Shown: one piece after another, positions 33,601 through 44,500 of the stretch | Position numbering within the stretch: the stretch's first letter is position 1 | Layout: each line of letters begins with the position of its first letter | Source of the DNA: Distichodus sexfasciatus | Taxonomy: Eukaryota > Chordata > Actinopteri > Characiformes > Distichodontidae | Direction of reading: 5' to 3' | Assembly (NCBI GenBank): GCA_032718565.1 | Contig: JAVGVS010000562.1 | Span: forward strand, 1 to 64,000 | DNA: 64,000 bases | Notes under the pieces: model-generated | Told to the model about the DNA's origin: nothing | What the model saw: the letters and a program-made list of their open reading frames with translations, nothing else | Database searches by the model: none | Program-made: the position numbers and the translations under genes

Positions 33601-36600
33601 AACATATGACCCAAATTGGCCATAAGACTGTGCAGTAAACTTCAACAAATTGAATTAAAGAGAAATATCAAATAAAAATATATAGGAAGTTATATTACAA
33701 GGTATTGTAGCTACATGTTTAAGATGTGGCGGTGTGCAACATCAAAATAAAATTTATTGCACATTTAATGCTGAATGTAACAGAACAATTTTCAAAATCA
33801 CTACCTTTTTTACTTAATAAGTAACATAAAATCTAAGATATGTCAAAAGTAAGGGTCATTTTTTGCTTGTCAAAATATTTAAAATCAAACTGACTGATGC
33901 ATCCTGGGTAGTCCTGCAGGTCGCTGCCATCTCCGCAGTTGTCGATGCCTTTGTCGTCGTTGCAGACGAGGCTCATAGGAATGCATTTGCCATTACGGCA
34001 GGTGAAGTAGGGCTCAGCGCTGCACTCAGACTGATTAAATCCTGCACATTCAAATGATCAATCCCATTCAAAATTGATTGTTTAATTTACCTTCTACCTT
34101 CTATCACTATTCTGTATTGCAATATTCAGTAGAACTATATTTCCTGTGTATTGATATTACACACTATTAAGCTTCTTTAGGTCAGTCTAAGATTAAGCCT
34201 AGTTCTAGACTAAGTTTGATTTTAGGGCCAATTTTTCCAATCGAGGATTAAGCCTAGTCCAAGACTATCTTTGAGTTTGAATGGTAATTCTCAATTGGTA
34301 CTACAACTTAGTCTAAGACTAGGCTTAATCTATGAACGAGAAACCAGCTCTCAGTGGTAAATCTCCAATGGTACTAAAGCCCCATAGGACTGGTTTCTTG
34401 AACATGGATTAAGACTAATCTTGGTCTAAATTGCAGCCCCATAGGGCTGGTTTCTTAAACATGGATTAAGCCTAACTTGGACTAAGTTATAGTACCAATG
34501 GAGATTTACCATTCACCATTCAATTCAATTCAATTAGCTGTAAAACTAAAAGTTTAAAACTAAAAGTTTAAATGTCTTTAGTTTAAGCGCCTACTAAGTT
34601 AAGCGCTAATATTTCTTTTAACGACCCATGCTTTTCCACACCAAACCTTCCACGTCCTCACCCAGCCGAAACGAGGTGAAGTCCCCTACGAAGTCCACGC
34701 GGGGTTGGGTCCCCCGGGTCACCAGGCGCAGGGTCAGGTAATTCCCAGTGGACAGCACCGGCCGAGGCGGGGTCTTGCCGCACAAGGGAAGTCCGATCGG
34801 GGGGGCTGTCTTGTCCTGGCCGTCATAGAACTGGATGTAAGAACCAGCGTGGCAGGGGTCGCCCTGAACCACCCCTTCCACCCCCGCCTCCCCTGGGGTG
34901 GGCTCGGGGCGCAGTTCGTGCCGGGTCTGGCCCCAAAGATGAGGGGGTCCCCTGGCTGATTCGGGGTGGGGGGGCACGGGGCTGAAGGGCGGGGACACTC
35001 GGAGCAAACTGTACACCAGAAAGAAGCGGAAGTGGAACTGGACCTTGTCCCGGGGCGTCGCCGACTGCATAGTGATGTGACAGTCGGTTGCCGTGGTTAC
35101 GAAGTAGTACCTTCGGGACTGTTGGTGTGACCTGACGATCATTCCGTCGCCTCGGACTGTCTGGCCGCAGAAGTCAGCCACGTTCACTGGGGAGAGATTT
35201 TTTGTGAGAGGCGTTTCCCAAAAGAGTTAATTAATGTCAGTGTAAGTAATGTCAACGTCATAGGGCTGGGCGAGCTGACTCAGAAATTGGAATCACAATA
35301 TTTTTGGACCAAATGTCAATATATGATCACTTTTCAGACAAAGCAGAAATGTGAAGTTTATAATGTGAGGTTTTTCTTTGATATAATAGTTAGGGGGCAA
35401 CTGATGTGTTCTATTATTTCTGATACTGATACCCCTCACATCGTAAGCTTTATAGTTCACATTTTACATTTTTTATTTGTCGCATATGTAGTTATATAAG
35501 TACAAAATATTGTGCAACATACCACAATTGTTCCTAAGTTTGTGCAAATTAACAAAGAATTTAAGAATTTTGAATGATTAAGTTAAAGAAACGTTAGAAG
35601 AAAGTCAAACAAAAAAATTAAATGTAAAGAAAAATATGTTCCTAACTCAAAATTGAGATTTATACTTTTTACCTATTATAAATATTGTTTTATTTAATTA
35701 CATTTACAGCATTTAGCAGATGCTCTTATCCAGAGCGACTTCCATTTCCTAATTTCAGGGACAGTTCCCCTGAGAGCAACTTAGGGTTAAGGGTCTTGCT
35801 CAGGGACCCAATGTTGGTAACGCCAGAGGTTGGATTCGAACCCACAACCTCTTGGTCCAAAGGCAAGTGTCCTACCACTAGGCCACCAACACCCGATTAA
35901 TTGGGTATAATTGCACAAAAAGAACTTAAAATGATTTTTTTCTTAAAGCAAAGTGTTCTACATTATCACAAGAAACACATATGACTACTTCGACAGATTG
36001 GACATTTTTAGGAACATGTTAAAATACTAAAACAGGCTCTGTCTAAACTGTGTTTTATGAATATAGCTTTAACAGGGTCTCTTTTTAGAAATTACAACTT
36101 GTGTTAGAGGTATCCTATTAAATTTGTATATTTAAATAGTATCATTTTCAAACAAAAATTATTTCAGCACTCGATACATTGTCCAGCCCTAGTACTGCTT
36201 CAATCAGACATTTTGCGATGCTGAGATCGCAACTATTAACACAACTTCAGCCAATCCCCGTGAATGTATTACTACCGGGCAATTTTGACCAATCACCGCA
36301 ACTTTTCCGCAATTTTTGACCAATCACCGCAACTTTTCCGCAATTTTTGACCAATCATCGCAACATTTCCGCAATTTTTGACCAATCATTGTCTTTCCCG
36401 CAAAAACGACACTTCCTTGTTACGTTTAGGAGGCCAGCAAACGTGTGATAAAAACGCCTCACACTTCCCTTCAAAAATAATTAAATGGTCAATTAAATTA
36501 ATAGTGGGTTTGTTCATTTTAATTAATTCTTAAAGAATTATTATAAAGGGAGACCAAAATTTCCCGAAATCCTGGAGGGACTGTTTAACTTGAGATTGGT

Positions 36601-37773
36601 CTTCATTTCCCAAAAATATAACTAAAGTCGTGCGTAACCTTGTTCGTAAATTTATAGTTTATCCTGACCTAGTCGTTATTCAGTAAGTACTTAAATATTT
36701 GGATTTTGTCTGCAGTTAGTAGACGTAACGTAGGTGAAAACGAAGTAAATTTCACTATATATCTACTATAATTAATAGTCAAATGTGTAAAGCGATAAAC
36801 GTTTTAGTATTGGGATTGGGTTTCGGTGTGTGATCCCCACGATCATTAAAATTATTTATTATTCTTATTCTTATTTATATTATATTTTCAGGTAAAACAC
36901 ACCATTTCTTCCTGTGATCACTTCCTAGGATGCATCACTGTTTTTTGGAAACCCTCTCCAGATTGATGGCGTTCCAGCGTGTTTTTCTCCAGTGATATAT
37001 ACTGTACATTCCTGACGTAAACACAGACATCTGCGTCTTTCAGCTGACCTACTGTACTCCCCTCACGCCGTTATAATGGAAAACCCGAGACCAAAGCAAA
37101 CCTAATTGTTTATCTAGCGAGACCACAAGGGGGAGTTGGCTTCGAATCCCCCCATCTGGGGTAAGAACCAAATAATAGGAAGATTTATAACCCCCTCTGG
37201 GTTTATTAGCTTTGCTGCCAGGGGCAACTAGTGAATCACTGATGCCTGACTTCCCGGAATGTCCTGAGAAAGCCTCTATCAGAGGGACAGAAACAATACT
37301 TCAAAATATTCCGTAACCATGTTTCCTGAACGTCCTTTGCTAAAAAATAAGCAGCAGAACAGTGCGTTCCCCGTAAACCCTTTTATTAGTAGGAATAAAA
37401 TGAAAACTGTCCAAATCCAGTGCAAGTTCCCACTTGTAATCGGGACCATTAACATACACACACTCACAAAGTGGCAAATGTAGAGGATTAAGAAAAAGCC
37501 TAATTTCGATTATTTCCTTTTAACTGCAATACACCAAACTTTTTACTGTAGATTCCCCTAAACGACATGAAACGATGTACAATAGTGTCACCAAAAAGAT
37601 TGTAAACTTAATATATTGATTTGAGCATAAATATGAATTCTTGATACATGTTAAGTAAAAATGCATGTCTAATATTGTAAAATAATAAACATTTAGTTTT
37701 AAGTATAATTTAAAAGTAAAAATAGTGTTTGTATATCTTATAGTATTGTATATCTTTTTATTATAATAATAAA

Positions 37774-37823
<50 letters not shown>

Positions 37824-38511
37824 TTACATTTTTGTTGTTTTACATTAATCATTTTAGATTAACTTAAATATAATCTCTAGACGCTATTAATATTTGTTTT
37901 TACATAACAAATTTATACATTATTTTTATTGTTATAAATATTTGTGTTTTAAATAGACATTTGTTATTTTACAATAATACTTTTGTATTTATTTAAATAT
38001 AAATATAGATGTTATCAATGTTTTGTAAATAAACATATATAACATTATTTTACAATAATAATTTTATATTTGTTATTTAAATAAACTTTATTTTACAATA
38101 TTAAAGTGTAAGAACACAGTTTTTTAAAACTAAAAAACGCACAGAGATACAAGTGAATGGAATTGGGTTGATGATAACCAGCATCATTTATTTTGTATTT
38201 TAAACTCTTTTACTGTAAGAAGAAAAAATGTTAAAAGTCAGAAGGCCTAAGACAGATTATGACTCGCACAAAGAGACTTCAGCTCGCGGCAAAGCTCCAA
38301 AGCCAGGACCAACAAATAAATTACACACACAAGCGTTGAAGTAAGTGCAACAAGTGGAGAGAGAACAAACCAGCAACGCAATAAATCTTTAAAATTGAGC
38401 CTCGGTCTCCATACCTGTCTCGATGGCGTTACTCTGCAGTGTCATGAGGTTGAGAAGAACAAACCATTTTGACAGCAGCCCGACGCGTTTGTCGGTGCAC
38501 ACTTTGGCCAT
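30698..38511 (-). CDS. ldlrad2: LDL receptor class A domain-containing protein 2, 5 exons (391 aa)
   Basis: Predicted single-pass membrane protein of unknown function. Minus-strand exons: 38511-38415, 35186-34662, 34041-33895, 33308-33171, 30966-30698; phases agree and the frame closes at a stop. Residues 1-~29 form a signal peptide (LLSKWFVLLNLMTL). Residues ~39-207 form a CUB-like region ending LRLVTRGTQPRVDFVGDFTS, a stretch nearly shared with human LDLRAD2. An LDLa module spans C214-C255 with six cysteines and the calcium-site pattern CGDGSD. A Ser/Thr/Pro-rich stalk (~257-302), a transmembrane helix (~307-327, VWLLVLYVVLGVLVGSALV) and a short tail very rich in Cys (WCCCSP, LPCCNSCCASC) follow. 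A Pro-rich insert of roughly 40 residues interrupts the CUB region. The donor of exon 3 (A|GTCAGT) is weak. Close to usp48 in divergent orientation, as near human 1p36.12. Confidence 0.92.
32012..32545. repeat. Dispersed repeat, copy 2, inside ldlrad2 intron 4
   Basis: Same unclassified repeat as 27575-28165, in the same orientation and about 4.4 kb away. It starts with the shared ACAGTTTTTGTGCTAGAAAC block and extends through CTCACTGAACACACATCTCA. Confidence 0.75.
32725..33084. mobile_element. Short TIR element (CTAGAGATGCAC... type), ldlrad2 intron 4
   Basis: Left end CTAGAGATGCAC and right end CGTCCATCCCTAG are imperfect inverted copies. The internal sequence carries the GCCGATATCC / GGCCCAATGCTGATG blocks seen in several other elements here. 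About 360 bases, non-coding: a non-autonomous DNA-transposon (MITE-like) copy, superfamily not determined. Same end type as 45815-46160. Confidence 0.6.
34165..34515. mobile_element. MITE-like inverted-repeat element(s), ldlrad2 intron 2
   Basis: GATTAAGCCTAGTCC and its inverse GACTAGGCTTAATC occur repeatedly (34193-34210, 34248-34266, 34310-34334, 34405-34425, 34462-34485) together with GGTTTCTT...ACATGGATTAAG ends. I read this as two or more partly duplicated or nested copies of one fold-back element that is common in teleost genomes. Confidence 0.65.
35260..36192. mobile_element. TIR element interrupted by a SINE, ldlrad2 intron 1
   Basis: The left end ATAGGGCTGGGCGA and right end TTGTCCAGCCCTAG are inverted matches about 930 bases apart. 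The SINE at 35690-35896 lies inside, so the original element was about 720 bases. Both flank arms carry AT-rich TIR-element body sequence; no transposase is visible. Confidence 0.5.
35690..35896 (-). mobile_element. tRNA-derived SINE, nearly complete
   Basis: On the minus strand the head reads GGCCTAGTGGTAGGA (A-box type) and GGTTCGAATCC (perfect B-box, plus-strand positions 35832-35842), the RNA polymerase III promoter of a tRNA-derived SINE. The body includes the plus-strand motif ATCCAGAGCGACTT, very widespread in teleosts, and the tail is at the 35690 end. It sits inside a TIR element. Confidence 0.8.
36205..36583. mobile_element. TIR element with internal tandem repeat (CAGACCCTCCAGG type)
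   Basis: The right end reads CCTGGAGGGACTG, the inverse of the CAGTCCCTCCAGG family end; the left end (CAGACATTTTGCG) is decayed. The body GAGATCGCAACTATTAAC is shared with 42773-43261. Inside, 36287-36400 holds four copies of a ~33-base unit (GACCAATCACCGCAACTTTT). Confidence 0.65.
37774..37823. repeat. (ATT)n microsatellite
   Basis: About 16 uninterrupted ATT/TTA triplets. The antisense reading gives a poly-isoleucine open frame that is not a gene. Confidence 0.95.
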
Positions 38512-40012
38512 GTTGGCTTTTTCCACCGTCTCGGAGTCTCTTCAAATTGCCCTCAAGTCTGCCTCTTTGGCGCCCAGGCCATTTTAAAGAGGAACATTTA
38601 AACTTTTGGGTTGAGCATTTAAGGAAGCAGAGCTCCTGGATGAGCTGCAACGACGCGTTAAGAGGAATGTGTTCGCAGTGGGAATCCTTCACGAATCCTT
38701 TTTCATCATCATCACCACCACTTCTGCCCCTTTGATGCCCCTTTTGTCAAATCTATGCGTCTGCGCCGTTTCCATGACAAAAGCTCCAAAGTGGTGGGAG
38801 TCCCCCAAACCTCCCCATTCAACACTACCACAACCATCATCATCCTCACTGGGACCACGGGCTTTAACCATTAGTCACACATCAGCCTGGTTACGCTCCG
38901 ATGAGGTTCCTAAAATGCCGTAGGCTCCTTTAAGTGGTTTAATTGATTTAACTGTTGGCTCCCAAATATTTCAGGCCACTCACCGACTATTTTCAATATA
39001 TAATAATCAGAATTCTAAATAGAAACATTACATACACACAAATATACCCTGAACTATCCTAAGACACAAATTCACAAATAAAATAGAATTTAAGAATGGG
39101 AAGTTACAGGTTAAGTTAAGAATCTTACAATGAACTAAAAACGAAAGAGTAAGAATAAAATATAGACATAAAATATAGAAAATAGAGGAAATCTTCGTAT
39201 AAGATTTGTACAATATACAGCGACCGTACATGTGCATATTACAGCAGAAACTACTGTAATATAACCTTCAATTAGCAAGACTTCTTCTCTATGTACAGAT
39301 TTATAAATTTATCAGTAATCAATTTGGTAAAATATTCCCCCCCTAATTTAAGATCCCAGCTTTGCTGAAAACTCCAGCATTGGCCAATACTCTAAAGTTG
39401 TGCATGTAATAGTGTTCTGTGTGTATTCACCTTGTTGTCACGTGGCCCTCTGGTGACATGAAGACCCTACACTGACTCCTCATAATCCAGGTTTAAAGGT
39501 GAAGTTAAGAAGTTAAGAGTCCAATAAAAAAAGACCCTTTAAAAGTTGAAGACCTGCTGAATTTATTTGGGGTCATTCAGGACCCAAATGCGCAATTAGT
39601 GTGAATGTAATGATCATTCTAAAAATTAAACTGTGTTTGTAATGAAGGGGGAAAAGTCAGTGTTGATGTGTGTGTATACACCTTTTTGGAAACAAACGTA
39701 TTTGATCAAAAACTAATATGTGGAATACAAAAGCACATTTTAAATCTCTTTTATTTTCCTCATAACCCATTATTATTTAGAAATGGGTATTTTACTTTTA
39801 AAAAGATAAAATTACAATGAGAATTCTGCAATATATATGCAATATATAAGCATTTGCAGTTCAGTCAAAGTAACTTATTATTATTTTAAAAGGGTTAAAT
39901 GCTCATGCAATACCTTTTGTATGTTATTTATTCACTCGAAAGGCAACAGATTTTTACTATTGGTGTTGAATAGAGTATTTCTTCTTCCTGGGTACCACTC
40001 TCACCCAGGTCC

Positions 40013-40245
40013 CCAAGTGAGAGATGAACATCTGCTCCATCATTAAAAAAGAACAGAGGAAGTTCTTCCTGATGCAGCTGAAGAAGTTAATTCTGCCAGA
40101 GACAATGAGGGTGCACTTCTACACTGCCATCATAGTGCCGCTCCTCACTCCCTCCCTCACCATCTGCTGCGCTACTGTCACAGCTAAAGACAAGAGCAGA
40201 CTGCAGTACATCATCCACTTTGCTGAGAAGACCATCAGCTGACTC
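40013..40245 (+). pseudogene. LINE (L2-like) reverse-transcriptase C-terminal remnant
   Basis: An open stretch of about 72 codons reads KKEQRKFFLMQLKKLILPET, then FYTAIIVPLLTPSLTICCAT, then DKSRLQYIIHFAEK, the pattern found at the C-terminal end of the reverse transcriptase region in L2-type non-LTR retrotransposons (LRQLKKF..., FYTAII..S.L..., D+.RLQ.IV..A). The catalytic part is absent and the match stops before the family's C-terminus. A dead fragment. Confidence 0.7.
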
Positions 40246-40672
40246 TTATCTCCCAGCCTGGCCTGGCATGTGTTTTGTACACATACATACACTATATATA
40301 CATATATAGTCATATCATGCTTCTCATATGGTGAACATTGAAATATTGCACATCACTGGTTCAGATTGTACAGCTGTTTTTTTTTAATTCAAATTCATTG
40401 TACACATTCTGTGTACTTGACTTTTCTCATTCTGTTCTGTACAGGGAAACTTTTTAAATAACTGCATATCCAATATCCGTATTCTTCTATTAAGGGAGTT
40501 TAAGTGAATGATTATTTGCACGACAAAAACGAAATGTGCACTTTGCATTTGAGCCATCCATGAAAGATAAGATAAGCCTTTATTAGTCTTACAGGTGGGA
40601 AATTTGCATTGTTACAGCAGCAAAGGAGACAATATAAAAGAGGTAGTTTAAAACAAGAGTAATTACTATATA

Positions 40673-40855
40673 TGTGTCATTGTGAACACACCACAGCACA
40701 GCATACAGTGTTCCACAACGAAATGTGACCTCTGCATTTGACCCATCTACAAAGGAGCAGTGGGCAGCTAACGTGGACTGCTCTTTCACGGATGGTTCAA
40801 ATGCAGATATCATATTTCGTTGTGGTGTGTTCACAATGACAAATTATCACTCACT
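40673..40855. repeat. Inverted pair of SINE tails forming a potential hairpin
   Basis: The block CATTGTGAACACACCACA...CTCTGCATTTGACCCATC at 40673-40771 is followed almost at once by its inverse at 40774-40855 (GATGGTTCAAATGCAGATAT...GTGTGTTCACAATGAC). Arms are ~75-80 bases with scattered mismatches. Both are copies of the SINE family also seen at 3050-3230, 10550-10720, 19350-19505, 28870-28945 and 30127-30290. Confidence 0.75.
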
Positions 40856-41479
40856 TTCACTTTCTTTCAATTATTACCACGGTGTGAATTAGAAGCAGAC
40901 GTTCCGACACCGGCGCTAGGACCGAGCAGGACTCTCCGGGTGTAGCCACATACGTCACAAGCGGCGCCACGTCACGCGTAAGTACGTAAGTTTGAAACTG
41001 AGGAAGGAAAATATTTTTTAAAAAAACAGACAAGGGCGCTAAATACAAACATACCCCGAATAAAAAATGTGAACATTTTATATCATTATTAAATTCATCT
41101 ACACTGACCGAAGTATCCGGTAAATACAAGTAAAGAGGTTCGCGGGCACATTCTGTTTTTTTATTTTCTATAAAAGGTTGTCTTGGTAACCATCGTAGAT
41201 TTTGAGTTAGCTTAGCAGCTAGGTAGCTAGCTAGCTGGTTAAGATATCCTTCCAGTTAATTGCGTAGCACCAATATTAGCAGCAGCCTTAGCCATGCTAG
41301 CAGTTAGCCAGCAGCTTTCAATGCGACGTAAAGTTTTAACGAGCGTAACCGGCGTTCTGGGGATGATAAGCTAACGGCTAACGCGGTTCTCGTTGCAAAA
41401 GCTAACTCCAAAATAAACAGCAGAAAAAAACGGTAACAGCCAGAGGGAGGTTAGCTTAGCCTAGCCTAGCTTAGCATAG

Positions 41480-41579
41480 CTAGATAAGAGTATAACCCCT
41501 GTAGTGACGTGACCTGATTTCTTTTTTTTTCTTTTCGTTTCTTTTTTTTTTTGCAAATATTGTTTTCGTTCCTGTCAGA
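41480..41579 (+). promoter_or_regulatory. usp48: usp48 5' region: pyrimidine tract and possible splice acceptor at the ATG
   Basis: A long T-rich tract (41519-41552) followed by TTCCTGTCAG one base before the ATG looks like a 3' splice site, so the start-codon exon may be preceded by a non-coding exon in 41160-41480. The alternative is a 5' UTR that simply contains the tract. Confidence 0.4.
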
Positions 41580-44500
41580 ATGGCTCCCCGTCTGCAGCTG
41601 GAGAAAGCCGCCTGGTGCTGGGTGAATTCGGTCCGACCTGAGGACATCACGCAGGAGCACATCGAGTTAGCCTACCGGGTCGCTGTGGCGGCGTGTAAGA
41701 GAGGGACATGCCGGTAAATGGGCAAATTTGTTTTTGTTTCTCGCTTCTCTGTCCACAAAGCCTGACTTATTCTCATTTGTGATCTGAGGTGTGATCCCTG
41801 TGTCGCTTGTTAACATTACGATCACTATCCACCCCTTCTTTTTGGCAGCAAAATGATGCAAGTCAATAAGAGGAACTCTGCAGTTCTCCAGATGTTTGTG
41901 GAAAAGCTCATTTATATCTAGTTTGAATTAAAGCAAATTTGGCTACATCATACTTAATGCACTGCAATGCAGGGGATTACTTTCCTCACCAAAGTTTCCA
42001 AGCTGAATGAAGACAATTTGACCCAAACAATGTGAAGCACATAGTGGTAGTTTTATTAGAAGTATAGAACCTGAATGAAAAGAAAAGCAGCCACAACTAA
42101 AAACTGCCAGTGGCGGGCAGAGTACTGAAGATATTTACTCATGTACAAGAACAATTACTTCCTTCAAAAAGGAGTAATATTCCCATTTTGAAAAAACCTA
42201 CTCAGTTGTTGTTATTAAGTTGCTCAAATAACATTTCATTTTGGTATATTTCACGTGCACAAATCAGTGACATATCAAAACCAAAATTATTTTATCAGGT
42301 AAATCAGTTGTCTCTCAAATTTTCAAAGTGTGTGAGCGTCTGTGTAAATGAGAATGGATGTATGTGAGTGAATAAATGAGAGATGGTTTGCTACTGTCGT
42401 CACACAGGCGAAATTGCAAAGGGAACCCGAATTGTTTAGTTGGCATTGGAGAAGATTCGTGGTTGGGCGAGATTGATGAGAACGCTTTTCATAACATCGA
42501 TGACCCCAACTCTGAAAGGAGAGATAAGGTAGGGACGCACTCGTGCATTGTCATTTATTAATGTATAGCTTACATTCATATCTACTTATCCAGGGTGACT
42601 TACTTTGCCTAATTACAGTGACAGTGCAGTAATTTGGGGTTAGTAATCTGTCTCCGGCCGGCACTGTGACCTGTCGGGTCATTCGTAGGTGGAGAATAAA
42701 GTGGGTGTTAATTTTAGCTTCATATTTAGTCTTAGTCTTTAGAAGAAAAGATTCATTATAGAGTACGCTAATCAGACCCTCCAGGATTTTGAGTTGTTGC
42801 GATCACAACTATTAACGCAAATTCAGCCAATTCCTACAAATTCATTAATACAGTGCAATTTTGACCAGTTAGTGCAACTTTTCTACATTTTTTGCAATTG
42901 ATCATTATTGTTTCCCGCAATGTGTTGAGCCATATGTCAGCGAACTTCCTTGTTATGTTTAGAAGACCTGGATAGGAAACGTGTGATAAAAACAGCCCAC
43001 ATTTACCTTCAAAAATAAGTAAATGGTTAATAAAAGTATTAGTGATTTTGTTCCCTTCATTTAATTAATTGTTGAAGAATCATTATTAAAGGGGACAAAT
43101 TTGCAAATTTTTGACTTTGACTTGCTCCCACAACTTTATTGCAACAAAATGCCTAAAAATACCACAACTTTAATTGCAATTTTTTAGAAAAGCTGCCTCA
43201 AAATCAGGCCTTTTGAGCTGCAACAACCTCAAAAAAGGCCCACAAAATGCTGGAGGGACTGAGTTATGCATCTGTCTTTTAATACGAAGATAAAACATAC
43301 GTATTCTTCTTCCCTCGTCTTTTCAGAACACCTTTGTGGGCCTTACGAATCTTGGTGCCACATGTTACGTGAACACATTCCTCCAGGTGTGGTTCCACAA
43401 CCTGGAGCTGCGCAGAACACTCTACCGGTACCAGAACTCCAGGGCCGAAGAGCACAGCGCAGAGACGAGTACGCTGGACTTTAACTTTCTCGCTGTTTGC
43501 TTCTGATGCAAATGTGTATAATAAAAATGGAAATTATTTACTCTCCTCTTTATGCTCCATGCTACTCTATAGTTAAATATAATGATTAACAGATGGTTCA
43601 AATTCTGCAGGGCCTTGGCTTAAATATAAAAAGAAAATGGAAATTAATCATCTTTGTTTAGTCCGTCTGCTTTTATGTGTAACTACAGGCTACGAGCCGA
43701 GGACGATATGTGAGCATCTACAGTACCTTTTTGCTTTGCTTCAGAACAGTACCAGGAGGTACATCGACCCGTCCGGTTTGGTCAAAGCACTGGGACTCGA
43801 TACGGGACAGCAGCAGGTAAACTTGGCGACTTTTTGCCCCATCAGAATTAGGGCTGTGCGATATGACCAAATATATCGGATGATGGAATTAAAAGCTCTA
43901 TTGTGTCATATTATACGCTATGGTTTATTTTGTGGTGTTGCAAAATACACTGTTTACAGCAATATTTGTTGATGGTTCGGACAGTAAGGGTTTGCAGTAG
44001 TCACCACAGCACCACACGGATGTAGGCACAGAGAACACTGTGGTGTTACGTTTGTGTTAAATCTGTGCACACTCAACACATCCTACATCCGCACTCAAAA
44101 CGACAACGCCACTAGGGCGTCACAAAATGTCACATTTAAAAAGTTAAAAGAGGTAGAACGTTAGAGAGCTGCAAAAAACACATTTTTAAAGAATGAAACA
44201 GCATAAAGAACGAGTGTTTTACTGTCAATTGGATGAAAATATAAGCGAGTTGTGGCACCTTTTGCGTTCCGTATGAGAGCACGCAGAGTGTTTAGAGCAT
44301 GACATACAGACAAAAGATTTTGCTTGCAAAAATTCCACTGAATTGACAGAAAATGTACTATATTGTGAAATATATCGTTACCGGGTTATGAGATTCTGGT
44401 CATATTGCACAGCCCTAAACAGACTTGTTTCTCTTTGACTCGGTTTTGCATTAAACCTGTCAAGCACTTTTTCAGATGTTCAGTAACGCATAGGCCTGTT

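Larger units (their letters stand above)
38512..41579. other. Divergent intergenic region, ldlrad2 to usp48
   Basis: About 3.07 kb between two start codons facing away from each other. It contains a LINE reverse-transcriptase remnant (40013-40245), a SINE tail at 40500-40600 and an inverted SINE pair (40673-40855). 41160-41480 is rich in GCTAGC / TTAGC words and may hold the usp48 first exon and promoter. I see no other coding sequence. Confidence 0.55.

Noticed and set aside
35820..35896. Possible minus-strand tRNA gene with perfect B-box
   Set aside because: Head of a SINE whose body and tail are visible; related fragment at 21846-21956.
37520..37852. Poly-isoleucine minus-strand frame
   Set aside because: Produced by the (ATT)n microsatellite.
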